This document shows, piece by piece, positions 55,601-64,000 of a DNA stretch of 64,000 nt. A program made the translations under genes and the position numbers. The notes under the pieces are model-generated. The model ran no database searches, was not told the DNA's origin, and saw nothing but the letters and a program-made list of their open reading frames with translations. The DNA lies in NCBI GenBank assembly GCA_035582835.1, contig JAYKAV010001000.1:695178-759177 (forward strand). Direction: 5' to 3'. This DNA is from Phoebastria nigripes (taxonomy: Eukaryota > Chordata > Aves > Procellariiformes > Diomedeidae). The first letter of the stretch is position 1. Every line of letters begins with the position of its first letter.

Positions 55601-55676
55601 CTCTTTNCGGTGGTTGTTGTATCAGCAAAAGAATTACTTCTTAGCATCATAGTTTCTTTTGCTGATGCGGAAAGAG
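55601..55676. repeat. Bulged inverted repeat (13-bp and 9-bp stems)
   Basis: The inner arms ATCAGCAAAAGAA (55621-55633) and TTCTTTTGCTGAT (55654-55666) pair perfectly around a 20-nt loop. The outer arms CTCTTTNCG (55601-55609) and CGGAAAGAG (55668-55676) also pair, with an 11-nt bulge on the left. It lies in the first intron. Confidence 0.9.
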
Positions 55677-58224
55677 AATACTTCAATACTATCCTAAAAT
55701 ATTTCCAATAATGCTAACTATCGATTCTTGAATGTTTGACTAAATAACAGATGGTTTCTCCATCATGCATTTATGTGTACGCAGACACCCAGCATTCCTG
55801 AAGCACCGTTTCTAACTACAGGAAGAGCACTAGAAAATAGAATGAGAGTACACTACATGAGCCTGAGTGAGTGTGAGATTTCTAAGTGTTCATTAAACTC
55901 ACAGCTCCATAGTTTGATAAAACACAGACCATTGAAAGGACAAATAGATAGGTCAGTGGAAGAATAGAAAGTATCCACAAAACTAGTTTGGTTAGAAAAG
56001 ACACTGAGTGCTAAGGGTTACTGGATTTCAGTTAAACACAGAAAAATATTTTAACTGGATGATTTATGAACATAAGTACCAAACGCTACTGAGAATTTAG
56101 TTCATATGTAGTGGCNGAAAGAAGTAGAATATTGCAATCCAGCGATGAACAGGATCATGCCATTCGACTCGATCAGATCCAACTTCTCCTCATCCTAAAT
56201 TGCATGAAAAGTATCAAAGAAAGATAACAATGCAGTGTTTGGACACTTATTTCTACAAGACTGATATAAAAGAAAAAAGTGCACTGTAAGGAATCCTGAC
56301 CCATAAAATATATAATTGTCCAGCTTACCCGTACTTTTGAAGTGTTTGAAGGATACATATACTTTAATGATAGGGAAAATTTGTATTGTAAAATTGTAAC
56401 ATACACCAAAAAAAAAAAAAAAAAAATCTTACAATTAGCCGTATAAAGCAAGTAGGAACAAAAAGTGCATCTATTTACTTTATGGGTTGCACAAACAAGG
56501 CAATTTTAAAGCAGTGTGTCAATCTTTTTGTTGTAATCTGCCCGCATCGCTAACTTGTCTCTCATAAAAGGAAACAAATGAACAATGCCTGTTTTAAGGC
56601 CTCTATAGTCTCTTAGTAGTGGTTCATGTCATACATCTTTTAGATAACATCACTAAAAATACTTTTTAAAAACCACACTGTGCTTTCATCAACAGTTCCC
56701 CATGACTGAATTCTTGGACTAACCTTCAGGAGCATTTAGCACCAGCAGCTCATGTGAAATGAGTAGGTGCTGAGATTCCTCAAAACTCTTGAAAAATTCT
56801 AAGACTTAAAATTCCAGTTCTTTTTACAGTAAAAATGACAGCTTTACTCAGAGTGAAATAAGTTAATACATCTTCATCAGGAAGAGCAGCATAAACTCTT
56901 ATAAATTGAACTACTTGGTTAAACACAAAACAAGTTAGCACAAACTAAACCAGTGCAGACGCACTGTAACTACCTATGTGCCTGCCCTTATCATCTTATA
57001 AACGCAAATTAAATTGATGTAGCTTACCCACCAATGGGGGGAAAAAAGGGAACACTACTTCACATTTACTTTAAGGTTAGAGAGTTCACAATGGGCAGTA
57101 ACCACAGAGTTGTTGATATCTGAAGTTCACATCCTACCTTACTTCCCATTAACTTCTCTGTATGCCCTTGATTTATACATAGGACCTGGCACACAGATCC
57201 CCGAATTGGTTAACTTTCAAGCACGTGTATATTAATTTTTGCTCTTTGGTTTACAAAAACTAGGCATTGAAGTCCACAGTGCTTTGGAAGCCTCATCTGC
57301 CAGATGCAGGAACAATGAAAAAGTCATTCTTAGTTGGGGGTGTGAGGGGTTGGGGGTGTGTAGAAACTTTGTGAGCAGGTAAAACCAAAAGATACTAATT
57401 GCTACTCATTCTTTAACAGTTAACAAAGTATAAGATAGGAATAATTATTAATTTTAAAATATTTACCTTGCGAAAGCAACTAGCAAAAAGTTGATCTATG
57501 CACCAATAAATTAAAACTCAGAGCCAGGCTAAAAATCCAGATATTGCTCAAAGATGACTGAATGTTAATATTCTGCCTTGAATGCTAAACATATTTATAT
57601 TTGCATACAAATGATTACATGTAAAACAAGGTGAAATAATTATTTTACCTCACACCTGCCAAATGGGAACTTGATGGTGTCAAATGACACAGGTTTAAAA
57701 ACAGATGCAGAGAGCTCTTATGACTGATGGGCTAGTTTTCCTGAGAGAAGAGGATTACTTTTTACAGCTACTTCTTACAAAGTCTCAAAAAAGACACAAG
57801 AGGAGAACTAGAAACCTTATCCCTTTACACAGATCATTTTGTCCCCCATAAGCACGGATTATAGTACTGAAGGGTTCAGATCTCTTCTAAATAAGGGAGG
57901 GAGACTGACTTGTATTTTCTCACACTGATGAAGCTAAACAACTTTCATGAACTGAAGGAAGTTTTTAGTTGCTAAAGATTTGAGGCACTTATGATACAAA
58001 GACAGTGAGGAGTGCAAACCATTTCTTATGAACTGAAAGTGTATGCATCAACCTCGATGTCAAAGCTATACAGCCAAATGAGAGAATGCTGGACTCTCTT
58101 CACCTGGTTTTTATACCTGTTCACAAAAATTTGCGTGTGAAGAGGGAATGAAGAGGTTTTAACATTTCACTGCTTTAAGCCTCAGTAGGAAACAGCATAA
58201 TTTCTCCACTTCACTAGAATAAAG

Positions 58225-58984
58225 ATGCATGCCACCTATCCACCCAGTGCTATATGCATACAGTACCAAGCTAGCCTCAAAATCCTCTCCTTGTCATCCC
58301 CAAAGGAAGTCAGCTTGCGGCCCCTACCTGGAACATGCCAGTCCATAAATTCCAACCTTGCACTTTCACAGCCAAGTCCCATTTTAAGCCTCCACCCATG
58401 CAGCAGGAACCTGCGGCCATGCGCCACTGGTTCTCCTCACCCCAGAAATCTTCCAGCCCAGAAGGACAGCAAACTGCATGCCCATCTCCACCTCTCCCAG
58501 ACACACCTCACCCAATGCCAGCCCTCCCCTTCCATATTCCCTTCCCCAGCTCCCACGTTTTCTGCTGTCATGGATCCAAGCCAGTGGGCTGCCAAACTCA
58601 GCTCCTCTTTTTCCTACTGCTTCGCTTGCCCCGGGAAATTATTTTAATTCCTTCCTCTGCCCACCTTTATTATCTTGTGTAGATAGAGAGATAGAGAAAC
58701 CAGGTCTAACGTTCCCACTTTTCTGCCTGGGAGGGTGCCACATCCCTTCCCTGCCACGCAGCACCCTTCCTAAACGACATAAGGTGGCTGGGGATAGTCT
58801 TGCCCTACCTTCCTCCACCCAACCTTTTCTTCCCACTGCCACCTTCTCGCTGGGGGAGAGAGGGACATCCAACCTCTTCCTCCGACTTCCCTGAGAAGGA
58901 GACCAGCCCTCTTCCCTTCGCCCTGCCATCTTCTTACCTGAAAGAGGCCAGGGGCAGGACATCCAGCCTCTCCCCCACCCCACT
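58225..58984. other. C-rich, CpG-poor shore of the CpG island
   Basis: The plus strand is C/T-rich with runs of CCC and CTTCC and few CpGs, forming the gradient between intron and island. It holds a CTTTCAG|GTAAGAAG donor-like site on the minus strand (boundary about 58939), a possible third first-exon end. The overlapping open frames here show no recognisable protein features. Confidence 0.5.
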
Positions 58985-59483
58985 ACCTAGGGAAGGCCCA
59001 ATTCCTCCCCTCCAAACTTTGCCCCCACCCGCCGGCCGCCCCTCCTCCCGTGGGCCCCGCGCCGCCTCCTCGGCCCCGCTGCGGGGCAGGGAGGACGGGG
59101 GCGGCGGCGACCGCATCCCTGGGCGCCCCCGCCCGCCCCGCCGCCTCCATCTGCCCCGCTCCACCCCCGCCGCCCCCAGGAAAAGCTCGCCTCGCCACCG
59201 CCCCCCTTCCTCCTCCCACCTCCGCCGGAGAGGTGCGAGGGACCGGCGAGGAGCCCCGCGCCCGCCGGCTCCGCCGCCGGTGTCNGCGAGGGGCGGAAGC
59301 AGGTCGAGGCGCGGCGGCGGGGAGAGCCCGGGCGGCGAGCAGGCCGCGCCGCGCCGTCCCCCGGCGGGAGGAGGGGCGGGGGGGGGCTGACGGGGCGCCG
59401 GGGCCAGCCGGTGTCTCCAGCACCTGGAGCGCGGCCTGCTCTGGAGGTGGCGGGGAGCAGCCCGTCCCTTCGCACGTACTCAC

Positions 59484-59740
59484 CGCCGGGTTCGCCATTA
59501 CGCGGCGGCGGCAGCGCCTGGAGCCGCCGCCGCTGCCCGGCAGGAGGCACACGCGCGGGGAGGCGGAGGCGGAGGAGGAGATGCCCCGCGCCTGACAGCT
59601 CCCCGCCGGGGCGGCCTCGGGCAGACGCGGCGGCTCAGAGGCGGCGGCAGGAGCGGCGGCGGCGGCTTCCCCTCCCCCCTCGGGGATTCCCCCCGCCCCC
59701 CCCGGCGCCCAGGGCGCCGCTGGCCGAGGGCGGCACTTAC
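59484..59740 (-). other. CHD9: Candidate alternative first exon of CHD9 (1b) with short upstream ORF
   Basis: A second good donor, CCCGGCG|GTGAGTACG, ends an exon at 59484. Immediately before it is ATG (59498-59496) followed by MANPA, ending exactly at the donor. Joined to the 41385 exon it would read MANPAAALTL and stop, so this ATG would be an upstream ORF, not an alternative CHD9 start. The 5' end is unknown; the coordinate given is only the space up to exon 1a. Confidence 0.4.
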
Positions 59741-59930
59741 CGGGTGGCAGGGTGGCTGGTGCAGGCCGGGAGAGGCGGGCGGCGGCGGAGCGGGCGAGGG
59801 CGGCGCGGCGTGACTGGCTCTCCTCCCCCCGCCGCCCACCGCGCCGGCAGGGCGGGAGGGGCGGCCGGGCTGTGGGCGAAGTTTCACTCGCTCCGCGCCG
59901 CGACCCCACCGGCCCCAGCGAACCCGCGGG
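59741..59930 (-). other. CHD9: Candidate noncoding first exon of CHD9 (1a)
   Basis: A strong donor CCACCCG|GTAAGTGCC ends the exon at 59741 on the minus strand inside the CpG island. The 5' end is set only approximately, just downstream of the CCAAT/octamer pair. Splicing to the acceptor at 41386 would give an untranslated leader. This is the best placed of several candidate donors. Confidence 0.55.
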
Positions 59931-59947
59931 GACGGGCTGGGGGGCGC

Positions 59948-59979
59948 ATTTGCATATTTGTCACCCCCGCGCTGATTGG
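59948..59979 (-). promoter_or_regulatory. CCAAT box and octamer element of CHD9 promoter
   Basis: Read on the minus strand, a CCAAT box (59979-59975) is followed 19 bp downstream by a perfect octamer ATGCAAAT (59955-59948), which is the NF-Y then POU2F1 site order. They sit about 210 bp before the donor at 59741, so initiation around 59.88-59.93 kb is plausible. The motifs are directly visible; factor binding is inferred. Confidence 0.5.
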
Positions 59980-60325
59980 CCGCCCGCGCGGGGGCCGCCG
60001 CCGCCGCGCGCTGACACGGCGCCTCGGGGAGGGAGGGAGCGGGGTGTGAGCGGCGGCGGCTGTGCGGGGCCGGAGGGGGCCCGCGAGCGGGGGGAGGAAG
60101 AGGAGNGCGGAGGGAGGACGCGAGCAGGGGAAGGGGTGTGCGCAGGGGAGGAGTGTGCGCGGGGGGCGGAGAGGGGAAACGGGAGCGTGCGAATTTCCTT
60201 CCCGAGACACCTTCACCTCACGCCGCAGCCCCCGCGGGAGGGGGCAGCCCTGAGCGGGGAGGGGGGGGCGGGGGGAGCCGCCGCGGAGCCGATAAAATGG
60301 TGTGTGAGCGGCGGGGTGAGCTGAT

Positions 60326-60358
60326 CCAATATGGCCCCCTTCGCTGACAGAAGCCAAT
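60326..60358 (+). promoter_or_regulatory. Pair of forward-oriented CCAAT boxes with YY1-like site
   Basis: CCAAT occurs at 60326-60330 and 60354-60358 on the plus strand, with an AATATGGCC YY1-like motif overlapping the first. CCAAT works in both orientations, so these could serve CHD9, or a divergent plus-strand transcript. A plus-strand donor-like site (AAAG|GTAAAT) follows at 60931. Confidence 0.35.
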
Positions 60359-60720
60359 CCCGGGCGCGTTTACTCTGGAGGCTCCGGCAGAGGCCAGGCC
60401 CGGGATGCTGGGCAGGCCCCGCTGCTGGCGGCGTCCCCGCTGAGGAGAGGCCGCCGCGGCGCTGGCTGGAGCGGCGCCCGCCCGAGTGCCAGCCCCTGGG
60501 CGGCGGGGGGAGCGGGGATTTTCCCTGGGAAAGGGAAACTTGGAGCTCCGGCACGTTTCCGCGAGGCGCTTACGCAGNCGCTGTCGGCGGTTTCCTCATG
60601 ACGAGCGCGGCGGGCGGCCCAGCGCCTCGGGGCAGAGCCGAGCCCGCCTCGCCGCCGGGGCCGGGATTCCTGTCGCGGCGTTACCTCACGGGAGGAGGGC
60701 TCCCGCGTCGGCCAACGTGC

Positions 60721-63700
60721 ATACGGTCGTTCACTTTATTAAGAAGTTTGGGGTTCGTTTAACGCCTTCAGTCGAGGTACAGCGTGTTAGTTTGCTAAGA
60801 CTCTCTCCCTCTCTCTAGGGAGAGCCTGTGTGACCAGGAGTTCAGTTAATTTGACCTGTTGATGGCATCACCAGATTTTGCATTGAAGCCCAAGTACTAG
60901 CAGGGAGAGCAAAAATTCCCGCCTTTCAAAGGTAAATAAAGGCGGACACCAGACAGGGCGAACATAACCTCAGGCGCACCATATCAAGCCATTTTCAAAT
61001 GGATCGCTTGAATATGCTAACAGGGCACGTAGATTCCTACGAAGTTAGCTGTAAGCTTTTCCCTTTGCTTTTACCTAGTATTTTTTCAATCATATAAAGC
61101 AAAGTGCATTAAATGCCAAGTACTGATTTCAAGATCAGAATTTAGAAGTAGCACTTGACAAAGAAAACATTTTACATTCATAGGATCTGAAGTAACTTTT
61201 AAAAGAGTCTTGAGCAANAAAGTTGTTACAGGACCCATTTCCCTGTAACAGGAGACCAGAGCAAAAAGCCAGAGGAGGGAGTTTCTAACGTGGTTGAAAG
61301 AAGAATCACTGAAGGGGCTTGCTTGCAGTTTTATCTATAGTGGCATATAAATAGAAAAAGCTCTTTAGGTGAGCAGTTACATAACTCTCACTGAGTTGAC
61401 CTAAGGACTAAATTAAGAATTCCAGGAATACAAGAGAATTCCCAGAGTTATCTACACGTGGATATTGCGCCTGGGAGGACTATAGGTACAGAGGTAATAA
61501 AAAAATCTCATCCTAAGGCTTCCTTCTGTAGTTTGCTAGCAGGGAACTAGGGATATACTTCCAGTTGTCTCCAACCTGTTGCTTCTATATTTAGGATATC
61601 ATTTAAGATCAGAATTTGTCATTACACCTAGTATCAGACTTCTTGTGTATCTTATATGTAATTAAGCATATTAATTACATATTATAATTATATGTAATAT
61701 ATATGTACAATAATTATATGTAATTAAGCATATTAATGACATTATAATACATGAATTGATTTTAGGGATTCTAAATAGCTCAACTGAGCTTCTGTAGATG
61801 CAAGCGTAAGGTAGGTTCTTATTCAGCATTAGTTCAGAAGACAAACCTTTAAGCAAGCTACTTGAATGTTTTAGCTTTACAGCTTCTTTGTCTTTTTCCC
61901 TGTCTCTCAATTCCTTCATAGCTAAAACTTTAATCTTGCTCTTGGACTGTTCAGAAAGACTACTGTTAACAGTTATGCTAAAGTTTCTGTACTAACTGTT
62001 TTCTTTTAGCCAGCCCTATAGATTTTCCTTCTTTCTAATTTCCCTTTCTTTCACTAACAATTGAGAACAACATTAAAAAAAAAACCATACCTGATTTTTT
62101 TTTCATTCTAGTGGTTTCTAAAAGAAAACACGTATGTGTCTGTTTCTCTAACCTCCATAGAGAAAGAAGCAAGTACTTTTATGGAAAAAAGGCAGCCTTC
62201 ACCCTTTTATTAGAATTAGCCAGCCAATTGTAGTACTTCCTTAATAAAGCTATCAACACTCTTATAATACTGTGAAGGGTTCTCAGCTGTAGCGAGAATG
62301 GTAATGTCATAAATTGAGAGCAGAGGCTTAGAATGATAAATCACATGAATGACTGAAAATAGGATCATGCGACTGGTTATTCTGTTGCTCAAAAGGACAT
62401 TGAATCTCGTGAACACTTAATGTCTGGATGGATCCTCTTAGAATTTAGAAAAAAGACGGATTGCTTAAATATACAAAATTAAATGTTGATTTTTGTTTTG
62501 GGCTTCATTTTCTTAAACATGTCAATATCTCATCAGTTTTGGAGATTGCTTTTGTGCAGTGTTAAATTTTCTTTCCATCAAAACTTCTGCTACTTCATAT
62601 CATCACCCTGAAACTCTGCTATTGTTTCAAACAATCATAATTTTAGCAGGTTTTATACATTTTATGAGATCTTTGTTTTCTCAGCACCACTACTTCACAA
62701 TGTAATTATATTGCCTTGATCCATCATAGCATACAGATGACTCTTCTAAAATGTTGGGTTTGGTAGGAGTGGAAGAATACTGTGTCCCTCCCCTCCTTTA
62801 TTTTCCATAAATATTTTTCTTCAGATGTCCCATGTACAACAGAGTTAGAACACATGCATTTTTTATGTTCTTTACTCCCACAGAACTATAGCAATTTATT
62901 CTGCCTTAGGATTTACCATGTGTGTGCCTTGTAACACATTGTGGTCTATAGAGGGAGAAGTTCTGTGTACTCAAAACGAGGGCACTCATCGTTTATCCTT
63001 CTGTGAGTGTGGGGTAAAATTTTCCAAGAAAAGACAACAGAGGAAATCGGTTGCTGCACTTGCCTGGTTTCCTGTACTTTGATTATCCATGGAAGTTGCT
63101 GCAGGGGTATTGAGGTCAGGGCTGGAATGAAGTTCACATGCACTGAATCAGCTGCTGAGATTCCGCTGTTGCCACAGTGACCGCTTTGATCCTTCTCGGT
63201 AGCCACTCTGTGTGACTTGGGAAAGCAAAGAGCAGCTGTCTGCACAGATTGCTGCTATTAGAGCAACTCTTCATATGTCTTTGTAGACACGCTCTAAAAG
63301 CTTGGTAGGAATCTGTGATGCAGGTGAAGACTTATAGTGCCATGCAAACTGGGCCCTTGCTGAGGTGTTTTGGCTGCTTGGTGCATTGCCTCTGCAACCT
63401 GCAGCATGAATAGGGAACAAAACACTTTTCTCTGGATGACTTTTGGAGCCATTAACGAGTCTGCAAGGTGAGGGTAAGCTCACATCATTTTACCTCTGAA
63501 TATATTCAAAGTTATAGGTTCCCATACAGTTCAAATTGGGGAGCTCTGCTTGGTTTTGTTGTGCTGTCGGCTGGCAGTTTGTAGGTTGGTTTGATCTGGA
63601 ATATACACTGCAACTCCTGCAAGGAGCAGCTATGCTGTACACCTGCAGATGTGAAACACTGCAGATGCAAAGTAAGTACATGGAAGCAGATGGTTTCTCT

Positions 63701-64000
63701 CATGGCCTTGCAGAGGCAGGTGTAAACCAGGGTATGGTTATAAATCTTTTTAGGTGAGGACAAAAATTAATTCTTTTGACTCTGTGTGTGGGAACAATTG
63801 CGTCCAAGAGTATGGATCAGAAAGAGAAGCTGGAATTCAGATTCATATTGTGATAAACAACTACAAATAAAGATCTGATTACTAATTAAATTTGCAAGTA
63901 ATCTACTTTGTAAGATGGAAATCTTTTGGCAGCGAGAATGTTTTACTCTCAGGATGATATGTCCTAAAAGTTTACCTGGCAGCTGGAAACTACTGCTGTA
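60721..64000. other. Upstream flank of CHD9, no gene recognised
   Basis: AT-rich DNA from 60.75 kb on, becoming moderately G+C-rich from about 62.95 to 63.7 kb. Open frames there (up to 99 codons, both strands) show no known domain. There is a plus-strand donor-like site at 60931 and the AT-rich direct repeat at 61.65 kb. I see no exon, RNA gene or mobile element I can name. Confidence 0.6.
61652..61748. repeat. AT-rich imperfect direct repeat, period about 62 bp
   Basis: A segment starting TTATATGTAATTAAGCATAT occurs at 61652-61688 and again at 61714-61748 with small differences. The material between is also AT-rich. It is in the upstream flank of CHD9. Confidence 0.85.

Larger units (their letters stand above)
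41386..59483 (-). other. CHD9 first intron (noncoding exon to first coding exon)
   Basis: About 18 kb of AT-rich DNA. It contains an (ACT)n run of about 20 bp at 45697-45716, an A10-G13-(GA)n purine run at 45026-45060, G11 at 46560-46570, A19 at 56408-56426, a hairpin at 55601-55676, a 20-bp-spaced duplication at 51091-51124 and the CpG-island shore at the right. The 130-codon open frame at 44635-45027 (plus strand) has no recognised similarity and lies across ordinary intron. Confidence 0.85.
1..59741 (-). other. CHD9: CHD9 gene, 5' third (promoter-proximal exon to exon encoding start of chromodomain 1); 3' part outside window
   Basis: Six coding exons on the minus strand join in phase into the N-terminal 719 codons (plus 2 nt) of a CHD subfamily III chromatin remodeller. 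The start MTDPMMDFFDDANLF and the downstream KQEKANRII, KRRSNRQ and EEFFVKYKN blocks match CHD9 rather than CHD6, CHD7 or CHD8, as I know those families. CHD9 is a nuclear ATP-dependent remodeller of roughly 2,900 residues that acts at rDNA and active genes. Each exon has GT-AG borders: donors are GTAAGT or GTATGT and acceptors have good pyrimidine tracts. Coding lengths are 1437, 338, 112, 147, 69 and 56 nt, with phases 0, 2, 0, 0, 0 and 2 at successive ends. The ATPase core is not in the window. The 5' end at about 59.7-59.95 kb is inferred from the CpG island and a donor, not from transcripts. Confidence 0.97.
58985..60720. promoter_or_regulatory. CHD9: CpG island, CHD9 main promoter region
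   Basis: This is a very GC-rich, CpG-dense block with GC boxes (GGGGCGG type runs), in sharp contrast to the AT-rich surroundings. It lies at the 5' end of CHD9, upstream of the first coding exon, and contains splice donors on the minus strand but no convincing coding exon. Long open frames here are a by-product of few AT-rich stop codons. Such islands are typical of broadly expressed genes. Confidence 0.9.

Noticed and set aside
58934..60762. Many long overlapping open frames on both strands (up to 308 codons) in the GC-rich block
   Set aside because: Low-complexity Arg/Ala/Gly/Pro translations in all frames at once, caused by scarcity of AT-rich stops in a CpG island; no domain and no consistent splice pattern.
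1..64000. tRNA, rRNA, snoRNA, CRISPR arrays and prokaryotic elements
   Set aside because: No B-box/A-box pairs, no convincing C/D or H/ACA layout, no spaced repeat arrays; the window is intron of a vertebrate gene.

Overview
The window is a piece of vertebrate, almost certainly avian, nuclear genome. It is AT-rich, CpG-poor intronic DNA with one GC-rich CpG island near the right end and one remnant of an LTR type that I know from bird genomes. Every gene signal that can be supported belongs to a single gene on the minus strand: CHD9 (chromodomain helicase DNA-binding protein 9), represented here by its promoter and first third. About 28 isolated single N calls are scattered through the window.

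Layout, in transcription order (right to left). 60,720-64,000 is upstream flank with no recognised gene. 58,985-60,720 is a CpG island and promoter with CCAAT and octamer elements and at least two good candidate splice donors for noncoding first exons (ends at 59,741 and 59,484). A first intron of about 18 kb follows. The first coding exon (39,783-41,385) holds a leader with four short upstream ORFs and codons 1-479. A 24-kb intron leads to coding exons at 15,415-15,752, 6,152-6,263, 2,533-2,679, 1,252-1,320 and 1,108-1,163. Reading phase is kept at every junction, giving 719 full codons plus 2 nt. The window ends inside the next intron, just after chromodomain 1 begins, so the second chromodomain, the SNF2 ATPase, SANT/SLIDE and BRK parts lie beyond position 1.

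The N-terminal part visible here supplies an acidic-hydrophobic, Q/N/S-rich region, a lysine-rich helical motif shared by the CHD6-9 subfamily, a basic nuclear-targeting segment and the first strands of chromodomain 1.

The most interesting non-canonical signal is a possible alternative first exon at about 17,010-17,100, inside the large intron. It has a Met codon closed upstream by an in-frame stop, exactly ten codons, and a strong donor in the phase needed to join the 15,752 exon. The junction would create a textbook AT-hook core (KRPRGR|PP) on a CHD9 form lacking residues 1-479. It sits in a local CpG-enriched patch. Other observations are upstream ORFs (one ending across the main start codon), a possible poison micro-exon, an internally deleted LTR with a near-intact target-site duplication, two hairpins and a perfect 36-bp tandem duplication. 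No tRNA, rRNA, CRISPR or second protein-coding gene was found.
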